Shown here: positions 1-5,307 of the stretch, one piece after another
Numbering within the stretch: the first letter of the stretch is position 1
Layout of the letters: every line of letters starts with the position of its first letter
Assembly: GCA_003449595.1 (NCBI GenBank)
Contig: DMHB01000207.1
Span: forward strand, 1-5,307
Length of the DNA stretch: 5,307 bases
Direction: 5' to 3'
DNA from: Microscillaceae bacterium
GTDB taxonomy: Bacteria; Bacteroidota; Bacteroidia; Cytophagales; Microscillaceae
The notes under the pieces: generated by a model
The model's input: the letters and a program-made list of their open reading frames with translations, nothing else
The model's database searches: none
What the model was told of the DNA's origin: nothing
Translations under genes and position numbers: made by a program

Positions 1-20
1 TTTAGCATTGTAATACTATT

Positions 21-35
21 GGGTTCACTTAACCC
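21..35. repeat. Small inverted repeat near the left edge
   Basis: GGGTT (21-25) and AACCC (31-35) pair around a 5-base loop. No T-run follows on either strand, so it is not a good terminator. It lies upstream of the lipoprotein gene, and what precedes it is outside the window. A role as an operator or as the 3' end of an upstream gene is possible but unsupported. Confidence 0.2.
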
Positions 36-142
36 CATCGCTTGTTTATATTACTGATTCTCAATTCGATAGAGCGCGAACTGCGTTATTTAAAGTCACA
101 AAGATTCTCATATTTATTTTTCAATTTTAACCTCCAGTTCCT

Positions 143-601
143 ATGGAAAAAGTAATTTTTGGTAAATACACTTGGTTAGTTGTTTTTGCAGTTGCATTTT
201 CGCTGCAAGGATGCGCTAAAAAACAAGAGAGAAACTTAGAAGCCTCTAATACTTTTGAAGGGGTTATGATTGCCCGCGACAGTAGGTGTATAAGAAATAT
301 TGCCGTCATTGTTACAAAAGGAGGTCTTGGAGCAACGTGGAATAACAACAACACTTTTCTTGGGCCTGTCGGGAGATTTGAAAATGTAATCTTAATCCTT
401 AATGCTCCGAATGAAGCTGGCTTTTTTCAGGAGGGTGCAAAAGTAAGATTTAAGCTATCGGATTGCGGCTCTATGAATCCTCCTTGTACGTCTAAACTTA
501 TGGATATGCTGAACTTAGCCGACAATATCAGCGCACAATATTGTGTAGAAAGCATTCAGAAAATGTATAGATTTTTCATCATTAACAACCTTTATGTGTG
601 A
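143..601 (+). CDS. Small lipoprotein of unknown function
   Basis: A 152-residue protein that I do not recognise. It starts with a typical lipoprotein signal: a Lys near the N-terminus (MEKVIFGK), a hydrophobic stretch at about residues 11-21 (WLVVFAVAFSL), then the lipobox LQGC with Cys24 as the expected lipidated residue. After cleavage the mature chain begins CAKKQERN, so it should be anchored in the cell envelope facing the periplasm or surface. The mature part is about 129 residues with four further cysteines (49, 108, 115, 134), which could form disulfides. A hydrophobic strand-like stretch (NVILILNAP, 81-89) and a GAKVRFKLSDCG segment (98-109) suggest a small beta-rich domain. No catalytic motif is visible. 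The ATG at 143 is chosen because it gives a complete signal peptide. There is no Shine-Dalgarno, which is normal in Bacteroidota. A T-run follows the stop (603-609) but no stem precedes it. The gene is AT-rich and stands alone, with no same-strand partner in the window. Confidence 0.72.
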   Translation: MEKVIFGKYTWLVVFAVAFSLQGCAKKQERNLEASNTFEGVMIARDSRCIRNIAVIVTKGGLGATWNNNNTFLGPVGRFENVILILNAPNEAGFFQEGAKVRFKLSDCGSMNPPCTSKLMDMLNLADNISAQYCVESIQKMYRFFIINNLYV

Positions 602-616
602 GTTTTTTTGCAGAGT

Positions 617-664
617 ACGCAAAATGAAATCCTTAGCGACCTTTGTGTGAAATAGCCTTTGCGT
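617..664. repeat. Short CGCAAAG / CTTTGCG-type intergenic repeat
   Basis: ACGCAAA at 617-623 is matched by its exact inverse TTTGCGT at 658-664. Between them, ACCTTTGTGTGA (639-650) is an imperfect direct copy of GCCTTTGCGTGCC (655-667). As I recall, variants of this CTTTGCG/CGCAAAG wording are scattered in intergenic DNA of many Bacteroidota genomes. Here I see only one degenerate cluster. It begins just after the lipoprotein stop codon and could act as a transcript 3' structure, but the 34-base loop makes a terminator unlikely. Confidence 0.35.
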
Positions 665-947
665 GCCACTTCTGGTTGTAGATACTATCTTGCGATCCAA
701 AAATTTCTTATAATTTTTCCAAGATTTTACTTTCCTTCGTTGTTCGTAGCCACCACAAAGCGCCCCTTGAGCATCCATGAGGAATCTGTTTACTTTGCAG
801 TGTTGTCAAAGAGAAAAAGTCGGATATAGGAAGCTGATATTCAGTATTTTATGAATTTGGTTCAGGAACGTCTTAACGAAGTGAGACTACACACTTGTAT
901 TTGCTCAAATATTCAGATTTGCGTATAAAAGTCATTCTTACCATGGT

Positions 948-1022
948 TTACTTCCTTGCCTTATCCACTTTGAGGTATTTTTGCAGAGCCGCGTTGATTT
1001 GTTCGCCGTCTAACAAGTTGTT
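948..1022 (-). pseudogene. Possible C-terminal remnant of a lost gene
   Basis: Read on the minus strand, the 24 codons before the TAA at 948-950 give NNLLDGEQINAAL followed by QKYLKVDKARK. This looks like a natural amphipathic helical C-terminus with a basic tail. Immediately upstream in the same frame is a TGA (1023-1025), preceded by GNSKKATGFL and then another TGA. A single TGG-to-TGA change would join the two pieces. No start codon or longer frame can be found and I cannot name the family. A stretch this short can arise by chance, so this is only a hint of a decayed gene. Confidence 0.15.
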
Positions 1023-1121
1023 TCACAGGAAGCCAGTGGCCTTTTTGCTGTTACCAAGCCTATTTCACTAAAACACCCAAAAGGCAGGCATCTTCTGCCC
1101 AGTCAAGTGTTCTTTTCTCAC

Positions 1122-1132
1122 CTGACAGTCAG
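1122..1132. repeat. Short palindrome CTGAC-A-GTCAG
   Basis: A perfect 5+5 base inverted repeat around a single A. With the preceding C it contains CCTGACA, the same core found in both arms of the hairpin at 1243-1268. It could be a protein-binding half-site pair or a fragment of the same repeat family. There is no promoter or gene beside it to assign a role. Confidence 0.25.
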
Positions 1133-1242
1133 CCCCTCATAAACAAAGATATGGACGCAAGGTAAAAAAACTCATACTACATAATGGATGATGTTCAGTA
1201 AGCATAGCCAATCCTTGATCTTGACATAAAGATAGCTTTTTT

Positions 1243-1268
1243 GTGTCAGGAGGAATAAGACCTGACAC
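1243..1268. repeat. Perfect 8-bp inverted repeat (hairpin) 3' of tilS
   Basis: GTGTCAGG (1243-1250) and CCTGACAC (1261-1268) pair perfectly around a 10-base loop. The hairpin lies 28 bases past the tilS stop codon. Read with tilS (minus strand) the stem is followed by six A residues, not T residues, so it is not a textbook Rho-independent terminator. Read on the plus strand the T-run comes before the stem. It may still protect the 3' end of the operon transcript, or be a REP-like palindrome, since CCTGACA occurs again at 1121-1127. Confidence 0.5.
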
Positions 1269-1296
1269 GGCGGAAGCCACCCCCAAGTAAAGCTTT

Positions 1297-2649
1297 TCAA
1301 ACAGTTGCCTTTTCATCTGCTACAAGCCACTGAAATTGCAAATGCAACAATTGCTCGGTTTGCGGGCTAACAACTGCCCGCTGGGCTGTGCGGATGCCTA
1401 TCAGCCAAAGCAATTCGCCTTGTGCGTCTTCCAGCACCAGTTGGTATTTTTTGAGCGGCATAGGCATCTTGTGGTTGATCAACATATCGCTGATTTTTTG
1501 GCGATGGGGCAATCCAAAAGGCTGCATCGCGTCGCCTACTTGCCATAGGCGCACCGTCAGCGGAAAATGCACGGCAGCCGCATCGAAAAAAGCTTCGTGG
1601 GGCTTGGCCTTGGGGCTAAAATCAGTAGGCTTGCGCGAATAAGTGGCCGACAATTGGTAGGTGGCCGTAGATACCGAGGGCTGTGCCGCAGCGAGTACTA
1701 CTGGCTGCCACCTCTCTTCGTCCTGCAAAGGCGACACCCAAAGCGTCTCTCTGTCGAGTGTCAAACGGTGTGTGGCGCTTTCAAAAACAGTGCCCGAAGG
1801 ATGTTCCAAAGCCGCCACGATTTGGGCTACTTGTCCAAAGGCAAATCCATACGGGCGCAGCAGTTGGTGCAACGTAACCGCCGCCGTCGCATCTGCGGCA
1901 GCAAAAGGGGCTTTGGGCAGCCAAGCCAGCAGCCCTTGTTGTTGCCACAAATCCCGCAAGGGCTGCACCACGGCATTTAGCCAGCTTTGCCACACGCCTT
2001 GCAGTTGGGCAAGGGTTTGGGCAAAAGTTTGCTCCAGCGATGGGTTCAGCACTTGGAGTTGGGACACAACGTGGTGGCGGATGAGGTTGCGTCGGTATTT
2101 GTCGGAGGCGTTAGAACTGTCATCGCGCCAGCGCAGTGAGGCTTCTTGTGCATAGGCTTCCAACTGGGCACGCGAAAACCCCAGTAGTGGCCTGATGATG
2201 CGACCATTCCTTTCGGGAATGCCTTGTAGCCCGGCCAAGCCCGTACCCCGCGTCAAGTTGAGCAGCACGGTTTCCAAACTGTCGTTGAGGTGGTGGGCGG
2301 TCAATATAAAATCGTAAGATTCCGTCTGGCAAAGGGTGTCGAACCAAGCATAGCGCAGCTGTCGTGCTTGTAGTTGGACGTTGTTTTCGGCGGCATCGAC
2401 GGGTAGGACGGCGCTGTGCAGCGGCACGCCATAGTGTTGCGCCAGTGTCGCCACAAAAGCAGCGTCGTCGTCCGACTCTTGTCCGCGCAGTTGGAAGTTG
2501 GTGTGGGCGACAGCCACCTGGTAGCCAGCCTTGGCGCATAAATCGAGCAGTACGACCGAATCAAGGCCGCCGCTGACAGCCAATAGCAGCCGGTCGTGGG
2601 GAGTGAATAGCTGCCGTTGGGCTACCATTTCCTGCCAAAGGGCTACCAT
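1297..2649 (-). CDS. tilS: tRNA(Ile)-lysidine synthetase TilS
   Basis: A 450-residue cytoplasmic N-type PP-loop ATPase. TilS uses ATP and lysine to change C34 of the CAU-anticodon tRNA-Ile2 into lysidine, so that it reads AUA as isoleucine rather than AUG as methionine. It is generally essential. The ATP-binding P-loop SGGLDS is at residues 26-31. Next come the family motifs NFQLRG (51-56), TAHHLNDSLET (117-127) and RDDSSN with NLIRH (175-180, 188-192). The C-terminal TilS domain is marked by GDAMQPFGL, then KISDMLINHKMP (372-396). The length matches full-size TilS. The frame stays open upstream to 3018, but that part is out-of-frame crcB sequence. The ATG at 2649 gives the usual ~25-residue lead to the P-loop and overlaps the crcB stop by 7 bases (ATGGTAG), which suggests translational coupling. 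A second in-frame ATG seven codons later is possible. It is the last gene of the run. Confidence 0.96.
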   Translation of the reverse strand: MVALWQEMVAQRQLFTPHDRLLLAVSGGLDSVVLLDLCAKAGYQVAVAHTNFQLRGQESDDDAAFVATLAQHYGVPLHSAVLPVDAAENNVQLQARQLRYAWFDTLCQTESYDFILTAHHLNDSLETVLLNLTRGTGLAGLQGIPERNGRIIRPLLGFSRAQLEAYAQEASLRWRDDSSNASDKYRRNLIRHHVVSQLQVLNPSLEQTFAQTLAQLQGVWQSWLNAVVQPLRDLWQQQGLLAWLPKAPFAAADATAAVTLHQLLRPYGFAFGQVAQIVAALEHPSGTVFESATHRLTLDRETLWVSPLQDEERWQPVVLAAAQPSVSTATYQLSATYSRKPTDFSPKAKPHEAFFDAAAVHFPLTVRLWQVGDAMQPFGLPHRQKISDMLINHKMPMPLKKYQLVLEDAQGELLWLIGIRTAQRAVVSPQTEQLLHLQFQWLVADEKATV

Positions 2650-3035
2650 CCCGAAAGCCCTCCTTTGGTAAGCAGTGTCCCCATCGCGAAAGCGCCCACC
2701 CCCAACACCAAGCTCGCCAGCAAATATTGCCAAGGCAACCAAGCAGCAGCACGCAAGGCATAGAGCTCGGCGGCAAAGGTCGAAAAAGTGGTCAGTCCGC
2801 CACAGAAACCCACCCCCAGCCAAGCCTGCCAATAGGCCGCCTGCACTCGGTCGGGCTGTTGCGATAACCAAGCCGAAAGGCAGCCCAGCAACAAACACCC
2901 TGCAACATTGACGGCAAGCGTGGCGATTGGGAAATGAGCCACCAAATAAGTTTGCGCCCACCGAGCGACAGCAAACCGGACGACGCTGCCCAAGCCGCCA
3001 CCCACAAACACACCCCACAGCGCCCAGCCGTCCAT
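2643..3035 (-). CDS. crcB: Fluoride channel/exporter CrcB (Fluc)
   Basis: A 130-residue inner-membrane protein of the CrcB/Fluc family. Two copies form an antiparallel dimer with two pores that let fluoride leave the cytoplasm, protecting enolase and other fluoride-sensitive enzymes. The family signatures are all present: GGGLGSVVRF at 12-21, TLAVNVAG with the conserved pore Asn at 43, and GFCGGLTTFSTF at 76-87, which carries the central sodium-site region and the pore phenylalanines. Four hydrophobic segments fit the fold (about 5-25, 36-57, 68-92, 101-123). The size is typical for a single-domain homodimeric member, and no second crcB copy is beside it. The ATG at 3035 lies 13 bases after the upstream stop codon. 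The 3' end overlaps the tilS start. I see no fluoride riboswitch, as expected for an internal operon gene. Confidence 0.95.
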   Translation of the reverse strand: MDGWALWGVFVGGGLGSVVRFAVARWAQTYLVAHFPIATLAVNVAGCLLLGCLSAWLSQQPDRVQAAYWQAWLGVGFCGGLTTFSTFAAELYALRAAAWLPWQYLLASLVLGVGAFAMGTLLTKGGLSGW

Positions 3036-3048
3036 CGTCGCTAAGGGG

Positions 3049-4500
3049 TTAAATCGTGCCGCGCAACAGCGGCATACTCATACAGTGCGACCCGCCCCGC
3101 GCCCGCGACAGTTCGCCGGAAGGCAACAAAATAAGCGTGTTTTCTACCTGTGCAGGTTGCAACTGGTTAGCCTCAAACTGGTCGAGCAGGGTTTCGGCTT
3201 CTACCACCTGAAATCCTTGCTTTTTGAAAGCTTCCGCAGTTTTGGTATTGCGGTCGTAGCCGATGACCACGCCGTCTTTCAACGCCAACACGTTGCAAGA
3301 GTCGGTCCATTGCTCGCGTAGTTCGAACGGGAACTCGCCGTCGCCCGAATAAATAAACCGCGTAGGCGACTTGGCTTGCAGGTCGTTTTGGCTGATGTCG
3401 TCAAGCAAGTCTTCCAGAAAATCGAACGACAAGGGTTGGCTTTCTCTGCCTTTTTGAAACTGCACCAGCTTGGGTTTTTTGATGCCTTTTTCGCGCCAAA
3501 TCAGGTTGTCGTCGGGGTAATAGTGTTGGTGTTGAATTTGGTTGTGTTTGGAAAGCAACCCGAACACCACCCATACGTCGCGCTTCACTTGCGTGAAAAT
3601 GGTGTCGATGTGCATAAAATCACGGCGTTTGGGAATTTGTACGACGGTAACTTTCTGCACAATGTCTTTTTCAAATAAGGTGCGGATGGCTTGGTTGATG
3701 GCGCGGTAAGAGGTGCGCTCGCTGTGGCCAATGAGCAAGTGGTTGGGGCTAACCATCATCACATCGCCACCTTCGAGGGTAACCTGGTGCAGGTCTTTGT
3801 CGTCGTCGTGCATAAAGAAATGGTGGTCGTCTTCTTGCATTTCAAGGATTTTGTCGGTGTAGGCAGCAAAAATCGGGTGATAGTGAAAGATGTATTTCAT
3901 CATCAGCGATTCGCGCAAGCGCACTACTTTGGCCGGGCGGTTCAGCAGGATGTGGTCGTTGATGGCGATGCCGATATCGCGGGTAAAAATAAAGTTGGGC
4001 ACCGGCGGAAAAATCATCTCGCGGGTAGGCATTGCTCCCGAAATGAGGGTTTTGGCCAATTGTTTATTGTCAAGTCGCATCAAGGCATCTTGTTTGGCAA
4101 ACGAACAGCGCTCGACGGCAGCGATGGCCGACACCAGGCGGAGTTTTACGTCGTCGTTGGCTAGTATTTCGGAAAGCAAAAATTGTGGCTCGACTACCTT
4201 GTCGGATTGGAAATACGTTGGCTCGTGTGGTTTATAAAAATTTCGTTTGTTGGCAGGGTCATCGATTTCAGCGATTTTGCCTTTGATTTTGGTTTCATCG
4301 AGAAAATAAAGCAGGATTTTGATAAAGAAGTCGTATTCATTGCTGCGCATCATTTCGAGGTGGATGATGTCTTCAAAAAGCCAATCTTGTGCTTTGGAAG
4401 GCACTACTTTGCCCAGCCCGGCGTCGGGGCTGTGGATCATCACTCGTTTGAGTTGACCAACTTCAGAACTAACGTGTACGATGGGTTCATTTTGCTGCAT
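3049..4500 (-). CDS. Arginine deiminase-family protein (arcA-like)
   Basis: A 483-residue enzyme of the amidinotransferase/arginine deiminase superfamily, expected to hydrolyse L-arginine to citrulline and ammonia in the cytoplasm. The start of the fold reads GQLKRVMIHSPDAGL (15-29). The catalytic set expected from known deiminases is complete: FTRD (172-175, Asp175), LEGGDV (242-247, Glu243), HIDT (297-300, His297 and Asp299), and the nucleophile Cys473 in ARGGSHCMSMPL. The segment NVLALKDGVVIGYDRN (403-418) also matches deiminases. It is longer than the ~410 residues of classical ArcA, with extra material at about 40-110 and 200-240, including an acidic/His-rich stretch before EGGD. The ATG at 4500 is preferred. 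A TTG in frame at 4557 lies inside the probable promoter and adds residues unlike the family. No carbamoyltransferase, carbamate kinase or antiporter gene is beside it, so a catabolic ADI pathway is not shown. The exact substrate is inferred from the motifs. Confidence 0.85.
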   Translation of the reverse strand: MQQNEPIVHVSSEVGQLKRVMIHSPDAGLGKVVPSKAQDWLFEDIIHLEMMRSNEYDFFIKILLYFLDETKIKGKIAEIDDPANKRNFYKPHEPTYFQSDKVVEPQFLLSEILANDDVKLRLVSAIAAVERCSFAKQDALMRLDNKQLAKTLISGAMPTREMIFPPVPNFIFTRDIGIAINDHILLNRPAKVVRLRESLMMKYIFHYHPIFAAYTDKILEMQEDDHHFFMHDDDKDLHQVTLEGGDVMMVSPNHLLIGHSERTSYRAINQAIRTLFEKDIVQKVTVVQIPKRRDFMHIDTIFTQVKRDVWVVFGLLSKHNQIQHQHYYPDDNLIWREKGIKKPKLVQFQKGRESQPLSFDFLEDLLDDISQNDLQAKSPTRFIYSGDGEFPFELREQWTDSCNVLALKDGVVIGYDRNTKTAEAFKKQGFQVVEAETLLDQFEANQLQPAQVENTLILLPSGELSRARGGSHCMSMPLLRGTI

Positions 4501-4554
4501 AAAACTGTGGTTAAGTCCAAAAAAGCAAGCCTTTCTATGGATTGCCGAATGTTG

Positions 4555-4562
4555 CAAATATA
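4555..4562 (-). promoter_or_regulatory. Probable -7 promoter element for the deiminase-crcB-tilS run
   Basis: On the minus strand this reads TATATTTG, an exact match to the Bacteroidota -7 consensus TAnnTTTG. Transcription would begin near 4548-4550, giving a leader of about 50 bases before the ATG at 4500. I cannot find a clear -33 TTG box about 19-20 bases upstream. The nearest TTTG (4596-4599) is 33 bases away, so the call rests on the -7 match and its position. The leader shows no Shine-Dalgarno and no obvious riboswitch fold. Confidence 0.5.
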
Positions 4563-4660
4563 ATCATTTCAGCCTATCCTGCTTGGCTTTGGCTGCAAAG
4601 GCACTAAACTACTGGTGGTTTTGTTGAACAAAAATATTCTCTCCAAGCAAATCCTATTGT

Positions 4661-5307
4661 ATGTCATTTTTCACTCGTTTATTTGGTCTATCCAACGCCC
4701 CAACATCGCCCACAGGCAATCCTTCAACAACAAAAGTTACTTGGCGTGATTCGTGGGCGGCTTTGCAATACATCCCCCCTTTTTTGAAGAAGGTTTACCA
4801 AACACATCCTTATTTGGCTTTGGCCAATATTTTATTACGGCTTTTCAAAACGACCCTGCCTTTGGCTACGCTGTATTTGGGCAAGTTGATTATCGACGAA
4901 GTAGTAAAACAAATGAGCCTGGGTGCGCAGCAAGACTTAAATCATTTATGGCAACTGGTAGCCATCGAGTTGGGCTTGGTGCTGGCTTCCGAAATATTGT
5001 CGCGCCTTATCGCCCTGAGCGAAGCCCTGCTCAGCGATTTGTTTGCCAACCAGAGTTCGGTAGAGCTGATGCGCCATGCATCGGCGTTCGACTTAGAGCA
5101 GTTTGAAGATGCCAGCATTTACGATAAATTGGAACGCGCGCGCCGCCAAACCAACGGACGGGTGTACCTGATGACCAATATTTTGGCACAAGTACAAGAC
5201 ATCATTGGGGTAATTACGCTTTCGATAGGGTTGATTTTTTTCAATCCTTGGCTGATTTTGCTGTTGCTGGTGGCGGTTATTCCGGCCTTCATTGCCGAAA
5301 ATTATTT
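4661..5307 (+). CDS. ABC transporter permease/ATP-binding protein (5' part)
   Basis: An open frame of 215 codons that runs off the window edge without a stop. It begins MSFFTRLFGL and has a polar lead of about 45 residues. Next comes the transmembrane half of a type I ABC exporter. Hydrophobic helices lie at about 51-80 (YLALANILLRLF onward), 97-120, and a pair at about 174-212 (IIGVITLSIGLIFF, then PWLILLLLVAVIPAF). Between them lies the cytoplasmic loop with SSVELMRHASAFDLEQFED (132-150) and IYDKLERARRQ (153-163), wording typical of bacterial fused permease-ATPase exporters. The Walker A, signature and Walker B motifs would follow outside the window. The substrate cannot be told from this part. 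The ATG at 4661 is the first in-frame start. It is read away from the deiminase gene, leaving a 160-base shared upstream region. Confidence 0.85.
   Translation, partial: MSFFTRLFGLSNAPTSPTGNPSTTKVTWRDSWAALQYIPPFLKKVYQTHPYLALANILLRLFKTTLPLATLYLGKLIIDEVVKQMSLGAQQDLNHLWQLVAIELGLVLASEILSRLIALSEALLSDLFANQSSVELMRHASAFDLEQFEDASIYDKLERARRQTNGRVYLMTNILAQVQDIIGVITLSIGLIFFNPWLILLLLVAVIPAFIAENY

Larger units (their letters stand above)
602..1296. other. AT-rich gap without a convincing gene
   Basis: About 700 bases between the lipoprotein gene and the 3' end of tilS. No open frame here has a credible start, length and protein character. A minus-strand frame at 515-778 runs into the lipoprotein gene and covers a low-complexity repeat, so I do not call it. 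What can be seen: a CTTTGYGTG-type repeat near 617-664, short protein-like stretches on the plus strand (830-925) and minus strand (948-1022), each bounded by stops, a short palindrome at 1122-1132, and a strong hairpin at 1243-1268. The make-up fits a decayed region, but no parent gene can be named. Confidence 0.6.

Noticed and set aside
515..778. An 87-codon minus-strand frame starting MDAQGALCGGYEQ
   Set aside because: It overlaps the 3' end of the lipoprotein gene on the other strand, and its middle is the CTTTGYGTG-type repeat. It has no recognisable domain. It is likely a chance frame.
1243..1268. Hairpin as a standard Rho-independent terminator of tilS
   Set aside because: In the tilS direction the stem is followed by A residues and not T residues. 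The stem is kept as a repeat with unknown role.
2650..3018. Upstream extension of the tilS frame to a 573-residue protein
   Set aside because: The added 123 residues are the out-of-frame reading of crcB, whose own frame carries every family motif. TilS homology starts close to the P-loop lead, at the ATG at 2649.
3085..4237. Several long plus-strand frames opposite the deiminase gene
   Set aside because: They are antisense shadows of the deiminase gene with no domain character. Codon structure and catalytic motifs support only the minus strand.
4559..4564. TATAAT on the plus strand as a -10 box for the ABC transporter gene
   Set aside because: Bacteroidota housekeeping promoters use TAnnTTTG and not TATAAT. 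The match overlaps the better minus-strand element and has no fitting upstream box.
4501..4660. Fluoride riboswitch controlling the crcB-containing operon
   Set aside because: I looked in the leader of the operon for the conserved fluoride-aptamer wording and did not see it.
4753..5106. A 117-codon plus-strand frame near the right end
   Set aside because: It is a +2 frame shadow of the ABC transporter gene, which is open from 4661 to the edge and has typical exporter sequence.

Overview
The window looks like a piece of a Bacteroidota chromosome, possibly from a Cytophagales-type bacterium. The grounds are a good TAnnTTTG-type -7 promoter element with no Shine-Dalgarno upstream of the genes checked, a lipoprotein with a standard lipobox, and the character of the arginine deiminase-like protein. 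The assignment is an inference from sequence character only. It falls into two parts of different base composition. The left ~1.27 kb is AT-rich (23 of 60 bases G+C at 181-240) and gene-poor. The rest is GC-richer (34 of 60 at 2881-2940) and densely coding.

Left part (1-1296): one short plus-strand gene at 143-601 encodes a small, unrecognised lipoprotein. About 700 bases without a convincing gene follow. This gap holds a CGCAAAG/CTTTGCG-type short repeat (617-664), a short protein-like minus-strand stretch ending at 948 that may be a gene remnant, and copies of CCTGACA, two of which form a perfect 8-bp hairpin just beyond the 3' end of tilS.

Middle part (1297-4500, minus strand): a compact three-gene run that reads arginine deiminase-family enzyme, then crcB (fluoride channel), then tilS (tRNA-Ile lysidine synthetase). 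The gaps are 13 bases between the first two and a 7-base overlap between crcB and tilS, so the three are probably co-transcribed from a promoter near 4555-4562. Their known functions (arginine hydrolysis to citrulline, fluoride export, and the AUA-decoding modification of tRNA-Ile2) share no pathway. The run is best read as a housekeeping cluster.

Right part (4661 to the window edge, plus strand): the first 215 residues of an ABC-type exporter of the fused permease/ATPase kind, transcribed divergently from the arginine deiminase gene. The ATPase half lies outside the window.

I see no CRISPR array, tRNA, rRNA, complete insertion sequence, phage gene or recognisable defence system. The annotated genes belong to known families except the small lipoprotein. 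I do not think this window shows a new biological system. The most open questions are the lipoprotein, the hairpin/CCTGACA repeats, and the elongated deiminase without arginine-pathway neighbours.
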